Below are positions 1 to 9,161 of a stretch of DNA of 64,000 nucleotides, piece by piece. The stretch comes from Citrobacter freundii (GTDB taxonomy: Bacteria; Pseudomonadota; Gammaproteobacteria; Enterobacterales; Enterobacteriaceae). Each line of letters begins with the position of its first letter. The first letter of the stretch is position 1. Location of the stretch: NCBI RefSeq assembly GCF_011077955.1, contig NZ_JAALBX010000007.1:62001-126000 (forward strand), written 5' to 3'. Below the pieces are notes generated by a model. It made no database searches, had not been told where the DNA came from, and saw nothing but the letters and a program-made list of their open reading frames with translations. Both the position numbers and the translations under genes were made by a program.

Positions 1-1
1 C

Positions 2-1189
2 ATGGCATCGCTTGCCATCAACTTCTCCAACATGCTGTTTATCCTGATTTTCGCCACGCTGATGCAGCGAGACCGGCGACGCGCCGCCGCCGACGATGAT
101 GAACCGCTGCATGTGGGTAAGCTGTTTCTCTACTGCTTGTGCGCAGCGCTGGCCTGTTCGCTGACGGGGTCGGTTGCCTCTATCGGGATCGATAACTATA
201 AACTCTGGCCTTTGTTTGCCGACTGGTTTAGCGAGCAGTTCTCCACCGGCGTATTGGTCCTGCCGTGGATCCTGACCCTTCATTTACCGCGTAAAAAGGT
301 TGCGCTGACGGCCGAACAGGCCTTGCCGTTTATCGCGGTAGTCGCATCCGTAGGCTGCTCGGTCCTTATCGGCGGCGCAGGGAGCCTGGCGTTTCCGCTG
401 GCGGCGCTTATCTGGTGCGCGATGCGTTATTCGCTACCCGTGACCTGTCTTGTGATGTTAATGACCGGTGTGGCTGAAATCGTGCTGGTGGGCAATTCGG
501 CTATTCAGTTTAATACCGCCGCGCCGCTTGAAACGGCGCAACTGTTCTCGGCCCGGTTGGGGATTGCCATTATGGCGCTGTGCCCACTTATGGTGTCGAC
601 AAGCGTCGCGTCGATTAACGCCCTGATGCGTCAACTGTCGCACCGCGCTAATTATGATTACCTCACTGGCGCATTATCGCGCTCGGGCCTGCTGGATACG
701 CTGAATAAACCGCCGTACGCCAATACCCAGTTTCGTACGCTTGCCGTGATGCTTATCGATATTGACTATTTCAAAGGGATTAATGATACCCACGGCCATG
801 ACTGCGGCGATGCGGTATTAACGGCGTTTGGCGAACGGCTGCTTCGCACGGTGGGCGCAAAAGGGCTGGTGGGGCGCATGGGCGGTGAAGAGTTTGTGGT
901 GGTCTGCCCGAACCTGACATTTAGCGAAGGGAGAGGGGTGGCCGAACAAATTCGCCGGCGCATCGCCCGGGAGGCGTTTTGCTGGGGGGATACCACCTTA
1001 TCCGTCACGGTCAGTATTGGTATGAGTCATCAGGCCTGTCTCCAGGAAGGCGTGTTAGACAGCTTCACGCAGCTTTTGCCCGTAGCCGATCAGCATCTCT
1101 ATCTTTCCAAGAAAAGCGGTCGCGACAGAGTGACGGCGTCCTCGGTCCCCGATAGCGAGACGGCTAAAATTATTACCGATTCATTGTAG
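2..1189 (+). CDS. dgcF: DgcF (YneF)-like membrane diguanylate cyclase, 5' end probably cut by window edge
   Basis: Inner-membrane enzyme that makes cyclic di-GMP from two GTP. The first about 210 residues are hydrophobic and MASE1-like, with a stretch around LFADWFSEQFSTGVL and GGAGSLAFPL that I recognise from E. coli DgcF (YneF). A GGDEF domain follows, with the active-site motif GGEEF near residue 292 and metal-site segment DIDYFKGIND. The residues just before the motif do not form an RxxD inhibitory site, so product inhibition is not expected. The frame is open from the first bases and the ATG at position 2 may be internal, so the true N-terminus may lie outside. As in E. coli, dgcF is close to uxaB. 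A second cyclase gene follows 76 bp downstream on the same strand. Confidence 0.88.
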   Translation: MASLAINFSNMLFILIFATLMQRDRRRAAADDDEPLHVGKLFLYCLCAALACSLTGSVASIGIDNYKLWPLFADWFSEQFSTGVLVLPWILTLHLPRKKVALTAEQALPFIAVVASVGCSVLIGGAGSLAFPLAALIWCAMRYSLPVTCLVMLMTGVAEIVLVGNSAIQFNTAAPLETAQLFSARLGIAIMALCPLMVSTSVASINALMRQLSHRANYDYLTGALSRSGLLDTLNKPPYANTQFRTLAVMLIDIDYFKGINDTHGHDCGDAVLTAFGERLLRTVGAKGLVGRMGGEEFVVVCPNLTFSEGRGVAEQIRRRIAREAFCWGDTTLSVTVSIGMSHQACLQEGVLDSFTQLLPVADQHLYLSKKSGRDRVTASSVPDSETAKIITDSL

Positions 1190-1325
1190 CGGCCTACCAA
1201 TAATGGGGATTGCGCATAATCATAAAATGTGAATTTCCAATTACATGATTTAACTAATAAATTTCTTGCTACACAAAAGTTACATTTATAAGATGGCGGG
1301 GATTTTATTTCGGAAAAGCCGTGTA

Positions 1326-2378
1326 ATGCCCCTGAATGAATACCTCTTTAAACGTGATGGCGTAGCCGGGCTCAACTTTATCCGCCGTATGTATCTGATG
1401 CGTACGCTGGGTACGCTACTTTGCTTCTTCCCCATTCTGTCTGTTTTATCTGAACACCACGTCTCAGGCCTCTGGAGGCTCCTGCTTGGCCTGAATGCGT
1501 TTATCTGGCCTACGGTGGCATTTGTGATTGCCCGCAGCGCAGCGCAACCGCTTAAGGCCGAAAACCGCAATCTTATCTATGACGCAGCGGCGGGAGGGGT
1601 CTGGATTGGCATGATGTCGGCCAACCCGCTGCCTTCGGTGACGATTGCCGCCATTTTACTCTCCGATCGTTTAGCGGCAGGCGGCACTACGCTGCTGCGT
1701 AAAGCGGCGCTTGCACTCGGTTGCGGTTTTTTGATTTGTTGGCTTAGTCGAGGCGCGCCGTTTGAACCCGTGGTGTCGCAACGCACGATGTACGCGACGC
1801 TCCCTTTGATTGCCATCTATATGCTGGCGGTGAGTGTATTAACCGATACTATCGCCAGTAAGCTGCGACGTAAGAGTAAGGAACTGGGGCGTATCGCCAT
1901 GACAGATCCGCTGCTGGGCATTGCCAATCGTCGCCTGCTGGAGCCACGTATCCGTAGTGAGCTACATAAAATCCAACAATGCCACACGCAATCCGCGCTG
2001 ATGTTTATCGATATCGACGACTTTAAGGCGGTAAACGATCATTTTGGCCATAAGGTGGGGGATGCGATGCTGGCGGGAGTGGCGGAAATTCTTCGTCGTC
2101 AGACCCGTGCGCAGGATACCCCGGCGCGCCTGGGCGGTGATGAGTTCGTGGTGTTGCTGCCCGATACGACCCTTGAGGAGGCAACGGCCATGGGCGAGGC
2201 CATGTTAGCTGAGGTGGCGCTTTTGCAGAGCAATGGTGTTCCATCGCATTGTTCGTTAAGTATCGGCATTGCAATTGCCAGACCTGATATGACCTCGGCA
2301 ACCCAATGGTTTCAGATGGCTGATGATGCGTTGTATTGCGCCAAGCGCAATGGCAAAAACCGTATTTATGCCTGCTGA
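1326..2378 (+). CDS. MASE2-GGDEF diguanylate cyclase (DgcC/AdrA-type architecture)
   Basis: Membrane diguanylate cyclase. The N-terminal half has the MASE2 pattern of DgcC/AdrA (GLNFIRRMYLMRTLG, several membrane helices), followed by a linker and a GGDEF domain with intact GGDEF near residue 269. An RAQD inhibitory site lies exactly five residues before it, so feedback inhibition by c-di-GMP is expected. Start choice: the open frame reaches a TTG at 1266 and an ATG at 1293, but only the ATG at 1326 has a Shine-Dalgarno-like GGAAAA eight bases upstream, and it starts MPLNEYLFKRDG just ahead of the MASE2 domain. It directly follows dgcF, giving two cyclases of different sensory class in tandem. 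Which downstream c-di-GMP process it feeds is not visible here. Confidence 0.85.
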   Translation: MPLNEYLFKRDGVAGLNFIRRMYLMRTLGTLLCFFPILSVLSEHHVSGLWRLLLGLNAFIWPTVAFVIARSAAQPLKAENRNLIYDAAAGGVWIGMMSANPLPSVTIAAILLSDRLAAGGTTLLRKAALALGCGFLICWLSRGAPFEPVVSQRTMYATLPLIAIYMLAVSVLTDTIASKLRRKSKELGRIAMTDPLLGIANRRLLEPRIRSELHKIQQCHTQSALMFIDIDDFKAVNDHFGHKVGDAMLAGVAEILRRQTRAQDTPARLGGDEFVVLLPDTTLEEATAMGEAMLAEVALLQSNGVPSHCSLSIGIAIARPDMTSATQWFQMADDALYCAKRNGKNRIYAC

Positions 2379-2460
2379 GCCAGGCAATATATGCCGCTGA
2401 TGCATGTTTTTAAAACTGCCCGCCTAAAAATATTTTATTCGCGCATAAAAAATTTTAATA

Positions 2461-2543
2461 AGTTGGCCCAATTTGATCAAAACGGGGTTTTAGAATTATA
2501 TCTTTCTGGTAGGTTATAGTGGCTAACGATTAGGTTGACTAAT
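2461..2543 (+). promoter_or_regulatory. uxaB upstream region with candidate ExuR-type operators
   Basis: Two imperfect or short palindromes lie ahead of uxaB: AGTTGG-C-CCAATT-like around 2461-2475, and ATTAG-GTTGA-CTAAT at 2529-2543, 26 bp before the start codon. E. coli uxaB is repressed by ExuR, which binds TTGG..CCAA-type palindromes, so these are plausible operators. A TATAGT at 2515-2520 could be a -10 box, but no good -35 box was seen. Placement is inference. Confidence 0.4.
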
Positions 2544-2568
2544 AATTAAACCCACCAAGGAACCTCTT

Positions 2569-4020
2569 GTGAAAACTTTGAACCGTCACGATTTTCCCGG
2601 CGCGCATTATCCCGAGCGCATCATTCAGTTTGGTGAAGGGAATTTTTTGCGCGCTTTTGTTGACTGGCAAGTTGATCTTCTTAACGAACACACTGACCTG
2701 AATGCCGGTGTGGTGATTGTGCGTCCAATTGACAGCGATTTCCCGCCGTCACTGAGCACCCAGGATGGGTTATATACCACGATCATCCGTGGCTTGAATG
2801 AGCAGGGCGAAGCGGTTAGCGACGCGCGTCTTATCCGCTCTGTAAACCGTGAACTTAACGTCTACCGTGAATACGACGCCTATCTGGCGCTGGCGCATAA
2901 TCCTGAGATCCGCTTTGTATTCTCTAATACCACTGAAGCGGGCATTAGTTATCACGCGGGCGACAGATTCGAGGATGCACCGGCAGTAAGCTATCCGGCG
3001 AAACTGACGCGCCTGTTGTTCGAGCGCTTCTCACACTTCCAGGGCGCGAGCGATAAAGGCTGGATCATTATCCCTTGCGAACTGATTGATTATAACGGTG
3101 ATGCGTTGCGCGAGCTGGTATTGCGCTATTCCGACGAGTGGGCGCTGGGAGCGGAATTTATCGCCTGGCTTAACACCGCGAATACCTTCTGTTCTACGCT
3201 GGTGGACCGGATTGTAACGGGTTATCCGCGTGATGAAGTGGCAAGCCTTGAAGCGGAACTCGGTTATCACGACAGTTTCCTTGATACGGCCGAACATTTT
3301 TACCTGTTCGTTATTCAGGGGCCGAAATCCCTGGCGCAGGAACTGCGTCTCGACAAACTTGATTTGAACGTGTTGATTGTTGATGACATCAAACCGTACA
3401 AAGAGCGCAAAGTGGCCATCCTTAACGGTGCGCACACCGCGCTGGTGCCGGTTGCCTGGCAGGCCGGGATTGATACCGTGGGCGAAGCGATGAATGATGC
3501 AGAAATTTGCGCGTTCGTTGAGAAAGCCATAGCGCAAGAAATCATTCCGGTGCTGGATTTGCCGGCGGATGAACTGGCGTCGTTTGCCAAAGCGGTCGTG
3601 AGCCGTTTCCGCAACCCGTATATCAAACACCAGTTGCTTTCCATTGCCTTAAACGGCATGACCAAATTCCGCACCCGTATTCTGCCGCAGTTGTTGGCGG
3701 GTCAGAAAGCGAGTGGGGCGCTGCCGGCTCGCCTGACGTTCGCGCTTGCCGCATTGATCGCGTTTTATCGCGGTGAGCGTGACGGTGTCACGTATCCGCT
3801 TCAGGATGACGCACACTGGTTGACGCGTTATCAGCAGTGGTGGGGTGCAGTGAATGCGAAAACCATGACCGTACGCGAGTTGGTTGAAAACGTACTGGCT
3901 GATGCCGAACACTGGGGCCAGAACCTGAATCAGGTCCCAGGTTTAACTGATCGTGTAGCGACTGACCTTGAACACATCTGTATCGAAGGCATGCGTGATG
4001 CAGTAAAACCGCTCTGTTAA
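2569..4020 (+). CDS. uxaB: Tagaturonate reductase (altronate oxidoreductase) UxaB
   Basis: Cytoplasmic NADH-dependent reduction of D-tagaturonate to D-altronate in galacturonate catabolism (ExuR regulon). The protein is 483 residues, the same length as E. coli UxaB, and its sequence ([26 protein letters not shown] start, [17 protein letters not shown] catalytic segment of the mannitol dehydrogenase family) is clearly that family. The start is GTG in the DNA, preceded by a CAAGGAA ribosome site. It stands alone as a single gene with its own terminator, as in E. coli. No galacturonate partner genes (uxaA, uxaC, exuT) are in the window. Confidence 0.95.
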   Translation: MKTLNRHDFPGAHYPERIIQFGEGNFLRAFVDWQVDLLNEHTDLNAGVVIVRPIDSDFPPSLSTQDGLYTTIIRGLNEQGEAVSDARLIRSVNRELNVYREYDAYLALAHNPEIRFVFSNTTEAGISYHAGDRFEDAPAVSYPAKLTRLLFERFSHFQGASDKGWIIIPCELIDYNGDALRELVLRYSDEWALGAEFIAWLNTANTFCSTLVDRIVTGYPRDEVASLEAELGYHDSFLDTAEHFYLFVIQGPKSLAQELRLDKLDLNVLIVDDIKPYKERKVAILNGAHTALVPVAWQAGIDTVGEAMNDAEICAFVEKAIAQEIIPVLDLPADELASFAKAVVSRFRNPYIKHQLLSIALNGMTKFRTRILPQLLAGQKASGALPARLTFALAALIAFYRGERDGVTYPLQDDAHWLTRYQQWWGAVNAKTMTVRELVENVLADAEHWGQNLNQVPGLTDRVATDLEHICIEGMRDAVKPLC

Positions 4021-4030
4021 TCAATGCTTA

Positions 4031-4053
4031 AGCCTGGCTTCGGCCAGGTTTTT
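4031..4053 (+). terminator. uxaB intrinsic terminator
   Basis: Stem CCTGGC, loop TTCG, stem GCCAGG followed by five T, starting 12 bp after the uxaB stop. Confidence 0.85.
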
Positions 4054-4061
4054 CAGAAGCC

Positions 4062-4080
4062 ATATTAGTTACAACATACA
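4062..4080 (-). other. Tus-binding replication terminus site (Ter), TerC-like
   Basis: The minus strand reads TGTATGTTGTAACTAATAT, matching the enterobacterial Ter core (AGNATGTTGTAACTAAA) at every core position, including the G whose paired C flips into Tus at the blocking face. The variable last bases (AATAT) are those of E. coli TerC. It sits just past the 3' end of uxaB, where I recall TerC lying in E. coli. In this orientation it should stop forks moving leftward (from the dif side) and let rightward forks pass. The surrounding gene-free stretch 4054-4335 shows nothing else I can name. Confidence 0.9.
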
Positions 4081-4335
4081 ATATGATTCTATTATTAGAG
4101 TAAACTCAGACCATCGTTGTACATAATGTCTGGCAGCTAAAAATTCAGCGCGTGGCGATACAACAAGGGACAGGATAAAGCGTGATACCGTATTAGGGCC
4201 GGTAAGAGCAGTTGGCAGGCGTTGCGCGTAGTAAAAATATACGGCACCGTAAAACGCCGAAGTGACTGCTTTTCAGAACTCATTGCGTATGCATTTATCG
4301 GGTTAAGGAAGCCAGTTTTGATTTATTTAAGTTAC

Positions 4336-4361
4336 GAAAAAGGCGGAGATTTTCTCCGCCT
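4336..4361 (-). terminator. Intrinsic terminator of the SulP transporter gene
   Basis: On the minus strand a perfect 9-bp stem AGGCGGAGA / TCTCCGCCT with a 3-base loop is followed by TTTTT. It lies 40 bp beyond the stop codon of the minus-strand transporter. Confidence 0.88.
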
Positions 4362-4400
4362 CAATTGTATTCGCGTTTAAAGACACCTTCCCGTACTGGC

Positions 4401-5879
4401 TTAGTGTTCGCTCAACAGCGTGTCGCTGGCGTCGCGTTTATTATCCATGGCGAAGCGGTTGATAACCGTACGCGTCGCATCGCTTATGCCGGCTATTTCT
4501 ACCGCAACGCCTGCGCGGCGGTATTTCGTGACGACTTTATCCAGCGCGCCCACGGAGGTGATGTCCCAAAAATGGGCATGCCTGACGTCAATCACCACTT
4601 TGTCTAACGACTCGTGGAAATCAAAAAAGCCTACAAAGCGATCGGCGGACGCGAAAAAGAGTTGACCCTGTACGTGGTAGGCGCGCGTGCTGCCCTCAAG
4701 GTGGCTTTCGACCTTAAGAAAGCGGGCTACTTTAGCCGCGAAATTCAGCGCCGCGATCAAGACACCCGTCAGTACGCCAAAGGCGAGGTTGTGTGTAGCG
4801 ACAACCACAGCGACCGTCGCCAGCATCACGACGCTGGTTGAAGGCGGATGCGTACGCAAATTGAGGATCGAGCGCCATGAGAAGGTTCCAATGGAAACCA
4901 TAATCATCACCGCCACCAGGGCCGCCATGGGAATGCGGGAAACCCATTCATTAAGAAATACGACTAACACCAGTAACACCAGGCCTGCCGTTAAGGTAGA
5001 AAGCCGGCCGCGGGCACCGGATTTTACATTGATCACCGATTGGCCAATCATGGCGCAGCCCGCCATGCCGCCGATAAACGAGGTACAAATATTCGCGATG
5101 CCCTGTGCTTTACATTCACGGTTTTTATCGCTGGTCGTATCGGTCATATCATCCACGATAGTCGCGGTCATCATGGATTCCAGCAGCCCGACTGCGGCAA
5201 GGCCAGCGGAATAGGGCAGAATTATCCAGAGTGTCTCAAGTGTAAATGGCACATCCGGCATCATAAACGTCGGCAGACTATCCGGAAGCTGGCCCATATC
5301 ACCGACGGTGCGAACATCAAGATGCAGCCACAGTGAAAGCGCGGTAATGACGATGATGCATACCAATGGCGACGGGATGGTTTTATTAATCAGTGGATAG
5401 AGATAGATAATCGCAAGGCCGCCAGCGGTTAAGGCGTAGACATGCCAGGTGACGTTGGTCAATTCCGGCAACTGGGCCATAAAAATCAGGATAGCCAGCG
5501 CGTTAACAAAGCCGGTAACCACCGAACGAGACACAAAGCGCATCAACCCGCCGAGTTTGAGATAGCCAGCCACAAGCTGGAACACCCCGCACAGCACTGA
5601 CGCCGCCAGCAGATATTGCAGGCCATGCTCTTTAACCAGTGTCACCATCAACAGCGCCATCGCACCGGTCGCCGAGGAGATCATCGCCGGACGCCCACCA
5701 AAAAAAGCCACCACGACGGTGATACAAAAAGCGGAGTAGAGACCGACTTTGGGGTCGACGCCCGCAATAATTGAAAAGGCAATGGATTCCGGGATCAGGG
5801 CTAGCGCAACAACAATGCCAGCCAGCATGTCGCCACGGACATTACCCAGCCAGTCCTTACGCGTGGAGGACAGCAACAT
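4401..5879 (-). CDS. SulP-family anion transporter with C-terminal STAS domain
   Basis: Inner-membrane transporter of the SulP (SLC26) family, which carries sulfate, bicarbonate, C4-dicarboxylates or related anions; the substrate cannot be read from the sequence. The protein is 492 residues. The N-terminal domain holds the family signature ([21 protein letters not shown], then [18 protein letters not shown]) and about 10-12 membrane segments up to residue 385. A compact STAS domain follows ([22 protein letters not shown]) and then a short polar tail. It is monocistronic, with its own terminator, and convergent with uxaB. Nothing nearby hints at the substrate. Confidence 0.9.
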   Translation of the reverse strand: MLLSSTRKDWLGNVRGDMLAGIVVALALIPESIAFSIIAGVDPKVGLYSAFCITVVVAFFGGRPAMISSATGAMALLMVTLVKEHGLQYLLAASVLCGVFQLVAGYLKLGGLMRFVSRSVVTGFVNALAILIFMAQLPELTNVTWHVYALTAGGLAIIYLYPLINKTIPSPLVCIIVITALSLWLHLDVRTVGDMGQLPDSLPTFMMPDVPFTLETLWIILPYSAGLAAVGLLESMMTATIVDDMTDTTSDKNRECKAQGIANICTSFIGGMAGCAMIGQSVINVKSGARGRLSTLTAGLVLLVLVVFLNEWVSRIPMAALVAVMIMVSIGTFSWRSILNLRTHPPSTSVVMLATVAVVVATHNLAFGVLTGVLIAALNFAAKVARFLKVESHLEGSTRAYHVQGQLFFASADRFVGFFDFHESLDKVVIDVRHAHFWDITSVGALDKVVTKYRRAGVAVEIAGISDATRTVINRFAMDNKRDASDTLLSEH

Positions 5880-6097
5880 AGTGATTTCTCATTGGTTAGT
5901 AGTGAACATTTACGCAGATGAAACGCATCCGCTGACGGGATGGCGTTATGGCACCGGGACAAATATCAGTGCGGGGAGTTAAGGGATAACTCAGGGCGGC
6001 GTAATCGACATAAAAGTGAATAACTCAGGAGCCGTAAATTGTGAAGCCCATCACTATAAACACAATCAATAAAAGTTCAACCATGAATCTGACGTGG

Positions 6098-6637
6098 TTA
6101 TAAAACAGGCTGCAACACTACGGCGTTGCGATCGCATTGGATGAGACATTCCCCGCAACCATTGCACAAACTGGCGTTCACATCTATTCGCCCGGCGTCG
6201 CCGGGGGCACAAGCCTGCTGCGGGCACGTTTCGATACACTGTTTGCATCCTCGCGAGCCATGCAGACATGCGCCGGAGAAGGAAGGCCGTAAACGGGTAT
6301 CAAAAGCCGTCATGGGTAATAGCGCGTCGGTAGGACAGGCCGTAATACACTGCCCACAACCGTCACAACTGGCGAATTCGATAACCAGTTCTGGATAGTT
6401 ATCCTTCTGCTTAATCAGTACACCCATTGGACACGCGTCAATGCACTGCTGACATTTATCGCACCGGGAAAAGAATTCCGCCGCCGGGCGCGCGCCGGGA
6501 GGGAGCGGCCAGGGCGGTAAAGCGTCCGTGGCGGGAAGCGCGTTGCGTGACCCTGTCACAAAAGCGCGAAACAAACCGCGGCGGCTCACGTGACGGTGAC
6601 GCATATAGTGCTCGTAATAGCGTTCATTTTTGTCCAT
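6098..6637 (-). CDS. NapF-like ferredoxin-type protein, last gene of a truncated dms operon
   Basis: Cytoplasmic iron-sulfur protein of 179 residues resembling NapF. Four Cys clusters are visible: CDKCQQCIDACP, CDGCGQCITACP, a variant CLHGSRGCKQCIETCP, and CNGCGECLIQCD, so up to three or four [4Fe-4S] clusters. NapF helps mature or feed electrons to molybdoenzymes. Its start overlaps the last base of the DmsD-like chaperone gene, so the two are co-translated. The operon's catalytic genes are missing (see the dmsC remnant), so its present client is unclear. The intact dms-type operon near the right end encodes its own, longer ferredoxin. Confidence 0.85.
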   Translation of the reverse strand: MDKNERYYEHYMRHRHVSRRGLFRAFVTGSRNALPATDALPPWPLPPGARPAAEFFSRCDKCQQCIDACPMGVLIKQKDNYPELVIEFASCDGCGQCITACPTDALLPMTAFDTRLRPSFSGACLHGSRGCKQCIETCPQQACAPGDAGRIDVNASLCNGCGECLIQCDRNAVVLQPVL

Positions 6638-7230
6638 TACTTATATATCCGTCGTTGTATTGGGGATAACCCGAGTTGCTGTTGCAGGTCCTGTAAAAAC
6701 ATGTCGGTGATGCAGGCAAGCCGGGCGTAAAAAGGGCTAATCGCATTGTTTTGTAGCAACTCAAGGTAGCGCGGCGCCCAGGGTAACAGATACTTTTCGA
6801 GCAATGCAGCGGCGGCAACGGCTTCATCGCGTTCAATCAGCGCAGAACAGGCAAGAAGCATGAGGCCAAATTGATCTTCCGGCTCTTGTTGGTGACTATC
6901 AAACGCCAAACCGTGATCTCGCAAAAAGCCGCGATACTCGGCGGTAGTGTCGCCCATCAGTAAGTTATCTTTCTCAAGGAAAACTGAGCCCCATGGCGGC
7001 GCAATCATGTCGCCCTGGCCTTCAAACAAGACGGAAAATTGCCAGTTGAGCGCATCGTCATCTACCGTCTGCCACGCCTCACAAAGCCGGGCGATAGCCT
7101 GCGGATCGCGCCAGGCATACAGCGAGGGGAGCGTCGGAAGGCATTCCATCAGCGCCTTGATATCAGGTCGTTGTGGTGAGTAGTAAAACAAGGCGCCAAG
7201 AATACGAGGTAGTACAGCGGCAGAGGACAT
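6637..7230 (-). CDS. TorD/DmsD-family molybdoenzyme chaperone
   Basis: All-helical redox enzyme maturation protein of 197 residues, close in size to DmsD (204). These proteins bind the twin-arginine leader of a DMSO-reductase-type catalytic subunit until its cofactor is loaded. The motif APPWGSVFLEKDNLLMGDTT and the later PEDQFGLMLLACSAL are the typical TorD/DmsD features (E(x)PDH-like loop is EPEDQF here). The gene lies 57 bp after the dmsC remnant, with a GTCGGG/CCCGAC hairpin (7256-7281) in the gap. The catalytic subunit gene that would normally precede it has been deleted, so its client is either lost or encoded elsewhere, perhaps by the dmsA at the right end. Confidence 0.88.
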   Translation of the reverse strand: MSSAAVLPRILGALFYYSPQRPDIKALMECLPTLPSLYAWRDPQAIARLCEAWQTVDDDALNWQFSVLFEGQGDMIAPPWGSVFLEKDNLLMGDTTAEYRGFLRDHGLAFDSHQQEPEDQFGLMLLACSALIERDEAVAAAALLEKYLLPWAPRYLELLQNNAISPFYARLACITDMFLQDLQQQLGLSPIQRRIYK

Positions 7231-7287
7231 GCATAGTTCCTTACAAGAGATGAGCGTCGGGCAGGCTTGCGCCCACCCGACAGACGG

Positions 7288-8130
7288 TTACATCGGTATT
7301 GCCCACAGGTTATAAAAAGCGATACGGCCTACCAGTTCAGCCACGATGACGACCGCAGCGCTGGCAAACAGCAGTGTTGGCGCACTTTTGGTACGTAAAA
7401 ACACCAGCGCACCCGCAGCACCCGCCGCCAGCAGTATCGCCTGGGCGGTAAACCAGCTGGACTGGGCTGAGGCCAGCGCGCCATCTGCCATGATGATTTC
7501 AGACAGATAACCAGGTCGCAGGCAGAAGCTCACCACGATTGCCACAATGCTGATAATCGCACCGAGACGGCGAACGCCGAGCGCAGCGGCCAGGGCGCCA
7601 CCGCCAATAAACGGCGTTAATACCATCATTGCGGTGGTCCAGGAGGTGCGCCACGCTGGCACCGTCGGTAACTGATAAATTTGCGGAATGGCAATAATGA
7701 ATACCACGCCGATAATGGCTGCAAGCCACGCCATCACTGTGAACAGTTTGGTCACGCCGCGATTTAACAGCAGCCCCAGCGCCGCAATACCGGCGACCAT
7801 GCTGAAGATCGCCGAGAGCACAATTTCATTGCTCATCGGTGAATGCCCAACCCGGAACAGCATATTCAGGGCGCGCAGTGGTTGCCCGACGTGGAAAATC
7901 CCCATCACCACGCCAAGACCGAACACACATACCGAGGCAAACAGGCCAATCGCCATCCGCTTTGGCGTGATGTGCCCGAGCGTGCCGCCGATAAGCAGCA
8001 GGATAAAGGCGCCCACAGCGCTTTGCGTCAGAACGGTAAAGAAAACAAGCGGTAACCATTTCCCCGGTGAGCGCTGGCTGGAACAGGATATGCGGACACT
8101 GGCGCTTGGTGAAACCTTTGACGGCATCAT
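7288..8130 (-). pseudogene. DmsC-type membrane anchor, 5'-truncated at a deletion junction
   Basis: From about position 8056 leftward the minus strand encodes a DmsC/YnfH-type quinol-oxidising anchor (LPLVFFTVLTQSAVGAF, GQPLRALNMLFRVG, eight membrane helices, end LVGRIAFYNLWAIPM). The family start, normally a short M..HEWPL or M..ELPL, is absent. Upstream of GKWLPL the frame runs into the antisense of an unrelated methyltransferase gene, and the only available ATG (8130) would add about 26 polar residues before the first helix. The usual upstream genes dmsB and dmsA are gone. Loss of the native start and partners makes a functional anchor unlikely, though the 250-residue core is intact and free of stops. 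Confidence 0.8.
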
Positions 8131-8416
8131 CGCCTGGGACAGCTTTTTTCATTTAACCCATGGCGATCAACATGACATGTTCCAGGTATTTGACCGGCAT
8201 ACCCATCCGGGTAGCGCGTTGATATTTACCAGTGGGCCAAGTCACGGCATCGCAACAGGAAATTTTGCCGGCGAGGTGTTATTTCATGCAAGCCTCGCCC
8301 CGGATGCGTATCGCGGATTGCTGGCTCAGCACGGTTTTGACGTCATCGATATGCAGTTGGAAGACCCGGACTGCGCCGGGCATACCGTGTGGCTTGCCAA
8401 AAAAACCGCGCGCTAG
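8057..8416 (+). pseudogene. 3' fragment of a class I SAM-dependent methyltransferase
   Basis: The plus strand encodes about 119 residues starting HFPGERWLEQDMRTLALGE and continuing through FDGIIAWDSFFHLTHGDQ to HTVWLAKKTAR. This is the C-terminal half of a Methyltransf_25/11-type protein: the segment after the glycine-rich SAM loop, with the acidic QDM and the WDSFFHL strand. The N-terminal part with the SAM-binding GxGxG is missing. Instead the open frame continues upstream into the antisense of dmsC without any homology. It is the other side of the deletion junction. No start or ribosome site fits the fragment, so it is probably silent. Confidence 0.8.
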
Positions 8417-8491
8417 CAGTGCTAACCAAAGGGGCCGGGCGGCGGGTTTATCCTCAAAAGCCCCTTAATACGTCACTGTTTCACCGAGATT

Positions 8492-9082
8492 TTACGCAAT
8501 GATTGCTTTCAGCGCGTGGCTTGCAATCCGGGCAGTAGCAAGGAGCTGCTCAGTGCTCTGCCCCTGGCGTGCCTGAAAAGAAAGGCCGGACATCACGGTA
8601 CTGATATAATCGGTGAGGCTGCGGGCATGTTCAGGGCAACGCGCCGCGATAAACTGATAAATTCGCTCTTGTGCCGCCTCATAAAACGCACTGGCCACAT
8701 CACGCGCTTCAGGATCGTTACAGCGCACACCTTCAATTGAGATACACCCCCGACAGGCGTCATTTTTGCTGTAGCGGCGCGCGGCATCTTCCAGCAAGGC
8801 CGACAGGCAATCTGCCAGCGGCACATCATCACGCAACAGATCCGCTAAGGGGATGGCGTCGGTTTCGGCATAACGCTCCAGTACCCGATTGAATAACTTC
8901 ACTTTATTGCCAAAAGCCCCATACAGGCTAGGCGCCTTAATACCCAGATGCTCAGTCACATCCGCAATGCTTAGCGCATCGTAGCCTTTTTCATGAAACA
9001 GGGCCTGCGCGGTCGACACCACCTGTTCAGGATCGAAATTCCTCGGCCTTCCGGCAACGCGAGTTGATTTTTTAGTGTTCAT
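8492..9082 (-). CDS. bdcR: BdcR-like TetR-family repressor
   Basis: TetR-type DNA-binding regulator of 196 residues. The N-terminal helix-turn-helix reads LSIADVTEHLGIKAPSLYGAFGNKVKLFNRVL; the rest is a helical ligand domain with Cys in CRGC. It resembles E. coli BdcR (YjgJ), which controls the divergent bdcA. The open frame extends to 9100, but the ATG at 9082 (MNTKKSTRVAGRPR) has an AGG seven bases upstream and matches the family's short lead-in, so I chose it. The 79-bp gap to bdcA should hold the operator for both genes. Confidence 0.88.
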   Translation of the reverse strand: MNTKKSTRVAGRPRNFDPEQVVSTAQALFHEKGYDALSIADVTEHLGIKAPSLYGAFGNKVKLFNRVLERYAETDAIPLADLLRDDVPLADCLSALLEDAARRYSKNDACRGCISIEGVRCNDPEARDVASAFYEAAQERIYQFIAARCPEHARSLTDYISTVMSGLSFQARQGQSTEQLLATARIASHALKAIIA

Positions 9083-9161
9083 TACAAAACCTGTTGACAC
9101 AGTGTTTGGGTTGAGCTTATTTTTTAATACGCATTACAAAATAAATCAAGGAGACATTGCT
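9083..9161. promoter_or_regulatory. Divergent bdcR/bdcA promoter and operator
   Basis: Toward bdcA there is TTGACA at 9094-9099 and, 17 bp later, a weak TTATTT at 9117-9122. An imperfect palindrome TTGACAC-A-GTGTTTG overlaps the -35 box, a sensible place for a TetR-family operator. ATTACAAAA occurs twice as a direct repeat (9081-9089 and 9133-9141). The bdcA ribosome site is AAGGAGA at 9148-9154. That BdcR binds here is inference. Confidence 0.5.

Noticed and set aside
1207-1236. Second dif-like sequence (TTGCGCATAA ... AATGTGAATT) upstream of the MASE2 cyclase
   Set aside because: Only the XerC-like arm matches well; the XerD arm is poor and the spacer is five, not six, bases. The site at 10344 is far better.
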